From positions 62,001-126,000 of the forward strand of contig JAFRIE010000033.1 in assembly GCA_017432885.1 (NCBI GenBank): a stretch of 64,000 nucleotides of DNA, read 5' to 3'. The notes beneath the pieces were generated by a model, which did not search any database, was not told where the DNA came from, and saw only the letters and a list, made by a program, of their open reading frames with translations. Source of the DNA: Erysipelotrichaceae bacterium (GTDB taxonomy: Bacteria; Bacillota_I; Bacilli_A; Erysipelotrichales; Erysipelotrichaceae). The translations under genes were made by a program, and so were the position numbers. Positions 48,157-56,755 of the stretch are shown piece after piece. Within the stretch, counting starts at the first letter, position 1, and each line of letters begins with the position of its first letter.

Positions 48157-49179
48157 ATGCGCAAGTTTGAAGGATACATGCATGGCATCAATCTGGGAGG
48201 CTGGTTCTCTCAGTGCGACCACAGCATTAAGAGATATGATTACTTTGTCCGGAAAGACGATTTCAGAAGGATCGCTTCCTGGGGTTTTGATCATGTCCGC
48301 ATTCCTGTCGATTATGAACTGATCCTGAATGAAGACCGTTCTTTTCGTGAGGACGGTTTCTTCAGACTGGATGAATGTATCCGCAACTGTGCCGACAATT
48401 CTCTGAACATGATCCTGGATCTGCATAAAACGCCGGGATTCAGTTTTGATGACGGAGAGAACGAAGACGGTTTCTTTGTGAACGAAGACTGTCAGAAGAT
48501 CTTTTACGACATCTGGAAAGAGTTTGCGAAACGTTACGGCAGATACGGCCACATTGCCTTTGAACTGCTGAATGAAGTATCGGATCCTTCCTATTGTCGG
48601 AAATGGAATCAGATCATCGCCAGAACGATCGAAGTCATCAGAGAATACGCCCCGGATACGAAGATCCTGGTAGGCGGCTACCACAACAATTCAATCACGG
48701 CGATCAAGGACCTCGATCCGCCTCACGATCAGAATGTCGTATACAACTTCCACTGCTACTCCCCTTTGGTCTTTACCCATCAGGGTGCCTACTGGATCGC
48801 CAATATGGATACGTCTTTTCGTACGAAACTGGAACACACGTACAAAGAATATATTGAACTGACAAAGAAACAGGTCGGTCCGCAATTCGATGATCATTTT
48901 TCCGAAGAAGACAGGATCTTTGACGCTTCCTATTTTGAGGATCTGTTCGCGGAAGCGATCCGGATCGCGGAAGAAAGAGACGCCCCTCTGTACTGCGGCG
49001 AATACGGTACAATCGATCTGGCCGATACCGTGGAAACACTGAAGTGGTACAGCTGCATTCATGAAGTGTTTGAAAAACACCGGATTGGCAGAGCGCTGTG
49101 GTCTTACAAGGAAATGGATTTCGGTCTTGTGGACGCACACTATGATCCGATCCGAAAAGAACTGCTGGAGATGAAATAG
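48157..49179 (+). CDS. GH5-family beta-glucanase, cytoplasmic
   Basis: The 340-residue protein has no signal peptide and begins MRKFEGYMHGINLGGWFSQC, as in CelC-type GH5 enzymes. The acid/base Glu lies in FELLNEVSDP and the nucleophile Glu in YCGEYGTIDL; HCYSPLVFTHQ provides the conserved His-Tyr. An intracellular location means it probably shortens imported cello-oligosaccharides, complementing the phosphorylases. A GAAGGAGAAGG site precedes ATG 48157. The LacI gene follows after three bases, in the same transcript. Confidence 0.9.
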   Translation: MRKFEGYMHGINLGGWFSQCDHSIKRYDYFVRKDDFRRIASWGFDHVRIPVDYELILNEDRSFREDGFFRLDECIRNCADNSLNMILDLHKTPGFSFDDGENEDGFFVNEDCQKIFYDIWKEFAKRYGRYGHIAFELLNEVSDPSYCRKWNQIIARTIEVIREYAPDTKILVGGYHNNSITAIKDLDPPHDQNVVYNFHCYSPLVFTHQGAYWIANMDTSFRTKLEHTYKEYIELTKKQVGPQFDDHFSEEDRIFDASYFEDLFAEAIRIAEERDAPLYCGEYGTIDLADTVETLKWYSCIHEVFEKHRIGRALWSYKEMDFGLVDAHYDPIRKELLEMK

Positions 49180-49182
49180 AAT

Positions 49183-50184
49183 ATGGTTTCAATCAAAGAT
49201 ATTGCAAAAGAATGTAACGTATCGGTAGCTACCGTATCAAAAGCACTTAATGATCAGAGCGATATTTCCGATGCGACAAAAGAAAAAGTAAAGAAAGCCG
49301 CAAAGAAACTGGGGTACATGACCAATGTCTCGGCCAGGGCTTTAAAAACCAACAGGACCTACAATCTGGGCATCCTGTTTGCGGATGAAAGAGCCGGTCT
49401 TGGCCATGAATACTTCTCCAAGATCCTGGAAAGCTTCCAAAGAGAAGCAGAAAGATTCGGCTATGATATCACCTTTATCAATCATGCGATCGCTGGCAAG
49501 AAGACGACTTATCTGAAACACGTAGAATACCGTAATCTGGACGGGATCGTTATCATGACGGCAGACTTTGAAGATCCGGAGATCCTGGAACTCGCACAAT
49601 CGGGACATCCTGTCGTCGCGGTGGACTATGTGCTGGATGGATGTGCGGCAGTACTCTCGGACAACTCCAGAGGACTGGATGAGATCGTCCACTACCTGCA
49701 TCGAATGGGACATAGAAAGATTGCTTTCATTCATGGTGATCCGACCTTTGTCACCCAGGAAAGAATCGGCAGTTTCCGGGGCGCCTGCATCAGACTTGGG
49801 ATCGATATCCCTGAGAACTATGTTCTGGCCGGACACTATCACGACATTGAAGACTGCAGGATCAAGACGGCACAGCTTCTGGAACTTCCTGATCCGCCTA
49901 CGGCGATCATTTTCCCGGACGACTATTCCTATATCGGCGGCATGGAAGAGATCACATCACGTGGTCTAAACATTCCAAACGACATTTCGGCAGTCGGCTA
50001 CGACGGCATCAACATGGCTAAGATCATGGGCTTGACGACCTATGAACAGAATACACAGGAACTGGGACAGCTGGCAGTCAGAAAACTGCTGCAGCTGATC
50101 AATGAACCGGAGCTTCCTCCGGAAAGAGTCATCGTTAGCGGAAGGATGCTGGAAGGAAAGTCGGTAAATCAGGTAAAAGAATAA
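49183..50184 (+). CDS. LacI-family transcriptional regulator of the cellodextrin locus
   Basis: The 333-residue protein starts with the classic LacI helix-turn-helix (VSIKDIAKECNVSVATVSKALND) and hinge, then a periplasmic-binding-like sensor domain. It is the last gene of the transporter operon, so it should be autoregulated through the operators at 43512-43646, which have the central CG typical of LacI targets. The inducer is likely a cello-oligosaccharide or a phosphorolysis product; that is inference. Confidence 0.92.
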   Translation: MVSIKDIAKECNVSVATVSKALNDQSDISDATKEKVKKAAKKLGYMTNVSARALKTNRTYNLGILFADERAGLGHEYFSKILESFQREAERFGYDITFINHAIAGKKTTYLKHVEYRNLDGIVIMTADFEDPEILELAQSGHPVVAVDYVLDGCAAVLSDNSRGLDEIVHYLHRMGHRKIAFIHGDPTFVTQERIGSFRGACIRLGIDIPENYVLAGHYHDIEDCRIKTAQLLELPDPPTAIIFPDDYSYIGGMEEITSRGLNIPNDISAVGYDGINMAKIMGLTTYEQNTQELGQLAVRKLLQLINEPELPPERVIVSGRMLEGKSVNQVKE

Positions 50185-50209
50185 AACCTCTGAAGATTCA
50201 GAGGTTTTT
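50183..50209 (+). terminator. Intrinsic terminator of the cellodextrin transporter operon
   Basis: AACCTCTGA pairs with TCAGAGGTT across a four-base loop and is followed by TTTTTC, directly after the LacI stop codon. Confidence 0.85.
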
Positions 50210-50251
50210 CTATGATACGGAACGTATCTGCAGATACATGATAGAATAGAT

Positions 50252-50854
50252 ATGAATATGAAGAATATAAGAAGATATCTGGTATTTCTGTTGGGTCTGG
50301 TCTTTTTCGGCTTTGGCATTAGCCTGGGCATCAAGTCCGGTTTCGGCAACAATCCGATGGGTGTTTTTGTCCAGGGAATGACCGTCCTGACATCGTTGAG
50401 TCTCGGAACCTGCAATCTCATTTCCGGTCTGTTTCAGACGGTGATCGGTTATGTACTGGAGAAAAAGAACGTCAGTATTGCGACTTTTCTTGTCATTTTC
50501 TTTGGCTCGTTCTTTATTGACCTTGCTAACGCGGTAATACCGGACAGTGACGTGTTTATTGTAAGGGTAATGTACATGCTGGCGGGGATCCTGGTCTATT
50601 GTCTGGCTTTCTCCCTTCAGCAGATTGCGAAATGCGGCCTAAGCAACTACGACTGTTTTATCTTTGGTCTGTCAAAACTGTTTAAGACAGACAATTATCC
50701 CCTGATCAGAGGGATCTGTGATCTCTCATTCATCGTTTTAGGTTATCTGCTTGGCGGCGTTGTCGGTCCGGTTACGCCGGTCATGTTCTTGTTCTCCGGA
50801 AAGATCATCGTCTTTTTTAGGAAACATCTGCAACGATTGGAAGAAAGCCTGTAG
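50252..50854 (+). CDS. YczE/YitT-like integral membrane protein
   Basis: The 200-residue protein has five hydrophobic segments with the YczE-like N terminus: LGLVFFGFGISLGIKSGFGNNPMGVF. The function of this family is not established. The start could be ATG 50252 or the in-frame ATG at 50258; neither has a strong ribosome binding site. The alpha/beta hydrolase gene follows 31 bases after the stop and may be co-transcribed. Confidence 0.75.
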   Translation: MNMKNIRRYLVFLLGLVFFGFGISLGIKSGFGNNPMGVFVQGMTVLTSLSLGTCNLISGLFQTVIGYVLEKKNVSIATFLVIFFGSFFIDLANAVIPDSDVFIVRVMYMLAGILVYCLAFSLQQIAKCGLSNYDCFIFGLSKLFKTDNYPLIRGICDLSFIVLGYLLGGVVGPVTPVMFLFSGKIIVFFRKHLQRLEESL

Positions 50855-50885
50855 TTTATTGTGAGAAAACACGAAAGGAGATGGC

Positions 50886-51488
50886 ATGGAAAAGAAAAAG
50901 CTGCTTTGTCTTCACGGTTTCGGGAAACGAAGAGGCAGACAGTTTGAAACAGTCCGGGAAGTTCTCGGCGATCGTTTTGAAATACTAAGCCCTGATTATT
51001 ATGCATTAAAGAAAGAGGACGCTTCCTGTGAACAGTGGATGAATAACGTCAGGTCGATACTGGAAGAGTATAAAGAAAAAGAACCAGTCGTGATCGGCTT
51101 TTCCATGGGGGCTCTCATGGCGGCACATTTTTCCAGGGAATACCGTTTTGAAAAGATGATCTTTCTTTCACCGGGTTTTGACGATCAGAAATTCCTGGAA
51201 ATCAAACGAAACAATCCGGATCCTGCCGTTCCCGAGGAATACATCGACATCTTCCCGGAAGTACTGAAACGCTGTCTTCCGGATGTTGAAAAGATCGACT
51301 GTCCTGTCGTCATCATTGCCGCAAAGGGAGACGAACTGATCCCTTATGAATTCTCACAGAAGTATTTTGAAAAGATCCAGAACAAGGAAAAGAAATACTA
51401 TCTTCTGGAAGGCGGATCGCATACCATTCTGGATGATCCTGAAACCAAAGAAAAAGTCCTGGAGATCCTGGAGAAAGAACTGATATAA
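50886..51488 (+). CDS. Alpha/beta-hydrolase family protein
   Basis: The 200-residue protein has the nucleophile elbow GFSMG (Ser near residue 74), an oxyanion-type N-terminal LLCLHGFG, Asp in AAKGDELIP near 143 and His in GGSHTIL near 178. That gives a complete Ser-Asp-His triad in a compact, lid-poor esterase. It is close to the RsbQ/YdeN-like small hydrolases. GAAAGGAG precedes the ATG. The substrate is unknown. Confidence 0.82.
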   Translation: MEKKKLLCLHGFGKRRGRQFETVREVLGDRFEILSPDYYALKKEDASCEQWMNNVRSILEEYKEKEPVVIGFSMGALMAAHFSREYRFEKMIFLSPGFDDQKFLEIKRNNPDPAVPEEYIDIFPEVLKRCLPDVEKIDCPVVIIAAKGDELIPYEFSQKYFEKIQNKEKKYYLLEGGSHTILDDPETKEKVLEILEKELI

Positions 51489-51515
51489 AAAGGCGTGAAC
51501 AGCACGCCTTTATTT
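51487..51515. terminator. Bidirectional terminator between hydrolase and mgtC-like gene
   Basis: AAAGGCGTG pairs with CACGCCTTT across a five-base loop with T-rich flanks, between converging genes. Confidence 0.8.
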
Positions 51516-52157
51516 TATCTTTACATCAATGACAGAATCGATTTTTTTCAGTTCCTCGATCAGATCCTTTGGAACAATACTGTCATGGGTAGCGATCTCG
51601 GTTTCCAGATGCCATCCCGATCCTTCATCGGAACGGATGTGGTTTTCCGTATGGATGCAGTGAAGCCTAACCAGACAGTTCTCGATATTCTCAACCGTTC
51701 CGTTCTGATCCATGTGGATACTGATCTTCAAGACATTGCGCGGATGATTGTAGTTGAAGATCGGGGAGATCAGGGCGAACAGGAACGTCAGAATACTGGC
51801 GCAGACTCCCAAAAGATACATGCCTGCACCGAAACACAGACCGATCGTGCCGGTAGCGAAAATGCCTGCGGCCGTCGTAAGACCTTCGATCCTGCCTCTT
51901 CGTTCGAAAAAAATACCGGCACCCAGAAAGGAAATACCGGATACGACGCCTGCCGCGATACGCGAAGCATCGACTTTATCGGTATCGAAGAAGCCGTACT
52001 TCGATAGGATCATCAGCAGACAGGTCGACAGTGCCACCAGGACATGCGTACGGACACCGGCCTCCTTGTAGCTGCGATGCCGCTCATAACCGATGAGTGT
52101 CGCAAAGAAGACCGATGCGAGAATCCTTAAAAGCCATTCATATCGAAATGTATTCAT
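51510..52157 (-). CDS. MgtC/SapB-family membrane protein
   Basis: The 215-residue protein has about four hydrophobic segments with the MgtC hallmarks LIGYERHRSYKEAGVRTHVLVAL and GISFLGAGIFF, then a C-terminal cytoplasmic ACT-like domain (about residues 140-215). MgtC proteins are linked to low-magnesium survival and to control of P-type ATPases, though their transport role is disputed. I place the start at ATG 52157 with AAAGGTGG upstream; an in-frame GTG at 52169 overlaps that site and would add four residues. Confidence 0.85.
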   Translation of the reverse strand: MNTFRYEWLLRILASVFFATLIGYERHRSYKEAGVRTHVLVALSTCLLMILSKYGFFDTDKVDASRIAAGVVSGISFLGAGIFFERRGRIEGLTTAAGIFATGTIGLCFGAGMYLLGVCASILTFLFALISPIFNYNHPRNVLKISIHMDQNGTVENIENCLVRLHCIHTENHIRSDEGSGWHLETEIATHDSIVPKDLIEELKKIDSVIDVKIK

Positions 52158-52218
52158 TTGATCATCCACCTTTTTCCGTTTTCATTATTTCATGAATCAT
52201 TGCTAAAGGCAAAAAGAC

Positions 52219-53853
52219 CTAGTCCCAGCGGTCGACGACTCGGTCGACTTCCTTCAGGAAGCGCTTCAGTTCACTGTTCCTGGCGTTCTTTCTTTTTTCG
52301 ATCAGACGGATCAGCTTCTTTCCTTTCTCCATCAGTTCGTTGTAGTACTTGTTTTGTGAATAAGTATCCTGTTCCCGTTTCTTGTCTTCCTTGATCTTTT
52401 CTTTTTTCTCTTGAGCAGTCAGGACCGGATCCGGTCTGTCGGTAATGATGTATTCATTTCGCAGCAGGTCGTAGACGTAACCCGAATACGGCGCAGTCGC
52501 ACTGTAGCCGTGTTCATTTATTAAGAGTTCCGTAAATGTCTCGCAGGCTTCTTCATCCCCATGTACAACAAATATTTTGTCCGGTTTTTCCGGATTGTCG
52601 CTCAGCCAGTGAACCAGCCCGTTCTGATCGGCATGGGCGCTGACGTCCTGCAGCTGAACGATCTGTGCCGCTACGTGGATGTCTTCCTGGAAGATTCTGA
52701 CATCCTTTTCGCCGTCTGCCAGTATTCTTCCCAGTGTTCCTTCCGCCTGATAGCCGGCCAGGGCTATGGTGCATTCCGGCCTCCAGAGATTGTGTTTCAG
52801 GTGGTGCTTGATCCGTCCGCTGGAACACATGCCTGAGGCGGAGATGATGACGGAAGACCTGGTGGAGGAGTTGATCTGTTTTGAATCTTCTGCACTGACA
52901 ACCGTGATCAGATTCGGAAACAGAAGCGGATGATCTCCCTCATGGATGATTTTCATCGCTTCTTCGTCGTAATAGCCGAAGGTATTTTCTTCAAAGATCG
53001 CTGTCGCTTCATCAGCCAAAGGACTGTCGACGTAGACATCAAAATCCCGGTAAGAGATCAGCTTTCTTTCAATGATTTCCCGGATAAAGTAAAGAATCTC
53101 CTGGGTCCTGCCTACGGCAAAAGCCGGAATGACGACGTTACCGCCTTTTTGGAAAGTCCGTTCCATGATATCCGCAAGCTGTTTGATCGGATCGTCCACC
53201 TTATCATGAAGCCGGTTTCCGTAGGTACTTTCCGTTATAACATAATCTGTCGTTTCACGCGGCGAAGGGTCATTGACGATCGGCATTCCTGTATTCCCAA
53301 GGTCTCCGGTAAAGGCCAGTGTCTTTTTCTGTCCTTTCTCTTCCATGGTCAGATAAAGGATCGCGCTTCCTAGAATATGTCCGCCATCTTCGTAGCGGAC
53401 CCTGACGCCTTCTACCGGCGAGAACGTTTCCCCATAAGATACGGAACGGAAATGGGCCATGGTTTTTTCAGCATCCTCTACGGTATATAGAGGCTGTGCC
53501 TGTTTCTTTCCGCTTCGTTTGGCTTTCCGGTTGGACCATTCCGCTTCCGATTCCTGAATGTGCGCGGAGTCCTTCAGCATGATATCACAAAGCTGCCTGG
53601 TCACTTCCGTGCACCAGATCTTTCCCTGATATCCGTCTTTGACCAGTTTCGGCAGCAGGCCGGAATGGTCGATATGCGCATGAGAAAGCAGAACGGCATC
53701 GATCTGTGCTACCGGAACCGGAAGATCCTCGTTTACATAAAGATCCCTTCCCTGTTCCAGACCGCAGTCCAGCATAATATACTTTCCGTTTACCTCAATG
53801 ACGTGACAGCTTCCCGTCACTTCATGATCTGCACCGATAAAATAGAGTTTCAT
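52219..53853 (-). CDS. Beta-CASP metallo-beta-lactamase RNase-like protein
   Basis: The 544-residue protein has the metal-binding motif SHAHIDHSG (H58, H60, D62, H63), further ligand positions in DGGHILGSA and FTGDLG, and the beta-CASP insert with motifs around ITESTYG and SASGMCSSGRI. The C-terminal 60 residues are Lys/Arg/Glu-rich and likely contact RNA. This is the YSH1/CPSF-like exonuclease-type family found in bacteria and archaea, distinct from RNase J. It probably processes or degrades RNA. AGAGGTGG precedes the ATG. Confidence 0.88.
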   Translation of the reverse strand: MKLYFIGADHEVTGSCHVIEVNGKYIMLDCGLEQGRDLYVNEDLPVPVAQIDAVLLSHAHIDHSGLLPKLVKDGYQGKIWCTEVTRQLCDIMLKDSAHIQESEAEWSNRKAKRSGKKQAQPLYTVEDAEKTMAHFRSVSYGETFSPVEGVRVRYEDGGHILGSAILYLTMEEKGQKKTLAFTGDLGNTGMPIVNDPSPRETTDYVITESTYGNRLHDKVDDPIKQLADIMERTFQKGGNVVIPAFAVGRTQEILYFIREIIERKLISYRDFDVYVDSPLADEATAIFEENTFGYYDEEAMKIIHEGDHPLLFPNLITVVSAEDSKQINSSTRSSVIISASGMCSSGRIKHHLKHNLWRPECTIALAGYQAEGTLGRILADGEKDVRIFQEDIHVAAQIVQLQDVSAHADQNGLVHWLSDNPEKPDKIFVVHGDEEACETFTELLINEHGYSATAPYSGYVYDLLRNEYIITDRPDPVLTAQEKKEKIKEDKKREQDTYSQNKYYNELMEKGKKLIRLIEKRKNARNSELKRFLKEVDRVVDRWD

Positions 53854-54043
53854 ATGTCCACCTCTTTATAAAGACGATTATGTCTGTTTCTTTATCTCTA
53901 TTTCAATTATACCGAAGGCTTTTGGAGAAGGAAGTATTTTCCGGTGAAAAAATGCACCCACGAGTGCGGTTGTGATATGCTTGTATATAAGAAAATAATA
54001 CGGATCGGCCTTCCGTAGAAAAAGGCCGGAAGTGAGGTAAACG

Positions 54044-55795
54044 ATGAAAATAAGAAAGCATTCATTGCTTCTTCTGCTGGTTCTTTGTTGCGGCTTATCG
54101 GCATGTCAGAAAACGCCGGAACCGGTCGACAGCGAAAAAGCCATGAAGAATTTCCTGAACAAACTGGAAGAAGGAAACTATGTCATGACCGTCAAGGATT
54201 ACCTGACGACGACCGTCTCTTCCAGAGACCTGGTAAACTTTGAATACGAGGAAGAAATCTACCGCGACTTCTCCGCCGTAAGTGTCGATAATGAATCCTT
54301 CCAGATCTTCCTGGATGAAGATCCGCTGGAAGCACAGTATCTCGGTGAAGGACAGGCGATCGATGCCGCCAGCAAGAGGCTGCCAAACAGCTGGGTGGAA
54401 CTGGCCGATGGAAACATCTGGAATCTCTTCTACAACATACAGGAAGAACCGCTGAAATTCGTTTCCTATGATGAAACTCTCAAGCAAAGTCTCCTGTCTT
54501 TTGTCGGATATAACGAGAATGCCTTAAGACTGATGCACGAAGTGTATCTGATTCTGGATAAAGAAGAACCGACTTCCGCAAGAATACAGGCAGAAATCGA
54601 CGAAGACTTTGTCGCCCGCGTCAATTACGATGACATCGATGTACAGATCGTTTTCGGCAACGCTCCAGGCAACGCCAAAGCCGAGGCCTGGATGGCAAAC
54701 CCTGTCTATCCGGAAAAAAGAGACGGCTGGACAGAAACGGATGAGTTTGTTTTCAATTCCGTATTCCTTCCCGGCTACGGACTGGAAGCCATCCCGTTCC
54801 CTGCTTTTGCCAGCTATGCGTTAAGTGTAGACGGCGTGAACTTTATCATGACGGATGAAGTCGATATCCGCGACGCACACGCGACGCAGCAGGATATGGC
54901 CGACTATGCCGTCGAACTGATCAGGAACGGTTTCCGTGAAGTCAAGGAAAACGTAGACGGTGTAGAAAAGACCTTCTATCGGAAAATGCTGAGAGAAGAC
55001 TACAAGTGCTATTCTTCCATTCTTCTGGAATACAACGACGGCGTTGATCTGATCGCCAAGAAGTACTACGACTTCCCGATCTATGACGATCTTGCGGAAA
55101 TCAACAAGGTTATCGAAGCGACAGGCTATCCGGCTCTTCCGGCCTCTGAAAACTTCACTTCCTACAAAGGAACCGACAGAGCCAATGAAATGAGCGAATC
55201 CTGGCTGTATTTCTTCAACTATGATCTCGGTCTGTATGTCGACATCGACTTCAACGACCGCGAAGAAACCCTCAATTACCTGGCAGAATACCAGAAGACA
55301 CTGGAAAATGCCGGATTCATTCCGGTCAGGGAAGAGGAAGAAGAAGACGCTGTACGTTATGATTCGGAAAACGGCTTCTACAGTTTCCGTTACAACTTCC
55401 TGGAAGACGGCAAGGTCAGCCTGCTGTTCAAGTCGGAGAAATACATCAGTGCCAAAAAGGCGGAACAGCTGATCGAAGAAGCGGGTTTCCCGAAAATCAG
55501 CCTGCATGAACCGAACGCCAGCAGAGATCTGAGACTCTTCCAGAAGATGCGCTACGGTATGGACAGAAAAGCATATCTTACCGTCAGTCAGGAGTTTGAA
55601 AGCGCAGAGAAGGCGGAAGAGTTCCTGCATGCCTATGAAGCTCTTCTCAATGAAGCAGGCTTTGACAGAGAAAAACCGGATGTCGTAGGATCGTTGAAAC
55701 AGGTCGCGATCTATAATCCGGAAAAGGAAATGTTTGTTGGAATCGACTTCTTCCCGGAACAGGCGACCGTCAACTTCGACTTCGTAGCAGATTAA
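54044..55795 (+). CDS. Lipoprotein of unknown function
   Basis: The 583-residue protein has a lipoprotein signal with Cys-21 (LSAC) and is otherwise soluble and acidic. It contains at least three related-looking segments with the pattern NYDLGLYVDIDFNDREET, VSLLFKSEKYISAKKAEQL and KEMFVGIDFFPEQATVNF, suggesting tandem beta-alpha modules of about 90 residues in the C-terminal half. I do not recognise a named domain. GTGAGG precedes ATG 54044. A second, broken lipoprotein gene follows after 15 bases, so the two formed an operon. Surface-exposed, role unknown. Confidence 0.75.
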   Translation: MKIRKHSLLLLLVLCCGLSACQKTPEPVDSEKAMKNFLNKLEEGNYVMTVKDYLTTTVSSRDLVNFEYEEEIYRDFSAVSVDNESFQIFLDEDPLEAQYLGEGQAIDAASKRLPNSWVELADGNIWNLFYNIQEEPLKFVSYDETLKQSLLSFVGYNENALRLMHEVYLILDKEEPTSARIQAEIDEDFVARVNYDDIDVQIVFGNAPGNAKAEAWMANPVYPEKRDGWTETDEFVFNSVFLPGYGLEAIPFPAFASYALSVDGVNFIMTDEVDIRDAHATQQDMADYAVELIRNGFREVKENVDGVEKTFYRKMLREDYKCYSSILLEYNDGVDLIAKKYYDFPIYDDLAEINKVIEATGYPALPASENFTSYKGTDRANEMSESWLYFFNYDLGLYVDIDFNDREETLNYLAEYQKTLENAGFIPVREEEEEDAVRYDSENGFYSFRYNFLEDGKVSLLFKSEKYISAKKAEQLIEEAGFPKISLHEPNASRDLRLFQKMRYGMDRKAYLTVSQEFESAEKAEEFLHAYEALLNEAGFDREKPDVVGSLKQVAIYNPEKEMFVGIDFFPEQATVNFDFVAD

Positions 55796-55810
55796 AGAAA
55801 GGAAAGATAA

Positions 55811-56656
55811 ATGTCTATTAAAAAGATCCTTGTTTGCTTCTTCTGCATGATAATGCTCCTGTCGGGCTGCTCAGCCAAGAACGAAAACGTCCCGGAGCAG
55901 GAAGAAAAGGCGGAAGAAACGCCATCGGAAAATCAGCAGGAAACGGTGGCAATACCGCAAGAGTAAGTCGGAAACTATCTGCTTACCAGCATGATCATTT
56001 CAGATAAAGAATACATTACTGAAGATTTTATGCAGTATCAGATAGATAACGATATGTTTTTCAAGATGACAGTCCTGGAAGATGGAGCCGTCTTCATCGA
56101 CTTCATATCGGAACAGATGAGAGGTTATATCAACCCTGAAACTTCGACGATCGGAATTGGAAGCAACGGCATTCCGTTCACTTATGAAAACGGAACAATG
56201 ACGCTTGTGACCACCGCGGAATATGTCTATACGTTCGAGAAAAAAGACGATCTAAGTCCTGTCGTCATGCTTTACCGGAACGATTATTTCATACTCGAAG
56301 ATCCGTATCTGCTGCCTTGGGCTAATGTTCCGGACGAAGACGGAACCGGCCTTTTCCTGTTCAGCAAGCAGATCTGGCTGGTTGAGCATAGTTATCCGAA
56401 GGATGACGAATCGGAAGAACTGCGGGAAGCCTTAAATCTCTTTCAGGACAACAATCCCCTTATGGACCTGAACGAAGGCACACACTACAGCTACACCGAA
56501 GACGGGGATGCGTTCTTCCTGGATGTGCTCTTTGTCACCCCGACCAACTATCATTATTTCAGAATGTGGTGTCCAAGCTCCGATCGGGACAAGTATGAAG
56601 ATCTTTTGGTCGATCTGATGAGCAATCACGTCTATGTTCTGGAATACTACCAGTAA
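55811..56656 (+). pseudogene. Lipoprotein gene interrupted by an in-frame TAA at codon 52
   Basis: Reading from ATG 55811 (AGGAAAG upstream) gives a lipoprotein signal with Cys-20 (LLSGC) and an acidic spacer, then TAA at 55964-55966. The same frame reopens at once (VGNYLLTSM...) and continues to 56656 without another stop, with a Trp/Tyr-rich folded domain. The downstream ATG 55991 lacks a ribosome binding site, so the 221-residue remainder is not a credible separate gene. A single base change, for example from GAA, CAA or AAA, would restore a 281-residue lipoprotein. It is either a recent pseudogene, a sequencing error or a recoded stop. The family is unknown; it follows another lipoprotein gene. 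Confidence 0.8.
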
Positions 56657-56663
56657 ATGAACT

Positions 56664-56688
56664 TAAGCATCCGCAAGGATGCTTTTTA
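56664..56688 (+). terminator. Intrinsic terminator after the lipoprotein genes
   Basis: AAGCATCC pairs with GGATGCTT across a GCAA loop and is followed by TTT. Confidence 0.8.
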
Positions 56689-56755
56689 AATAAATAAATA
56701 ATAAGGCTAACATTTTCAATAAGTGATACAATTTAACTAAGGATACAAGGTATAA

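Noticed and set aside
54006-54032. Alternative hairpins in the leader of the unknown lipoprotein gene (CGGCCTT/AAGGCCG versus CTTCCG/CGGAAG)
   Set aside because: The stems are short and no known riboswitch motif accompanies them; chance pairing cannot be excluded.
55991-56656. Independent 221-codon gene after the short lipoprotein peptide
   Set aside because: There is no ribosome binding site before ATG 55991 and the frame is continuous with the upstream lipoprotein signal across one TAA, so it is treated as part of a broken gene.
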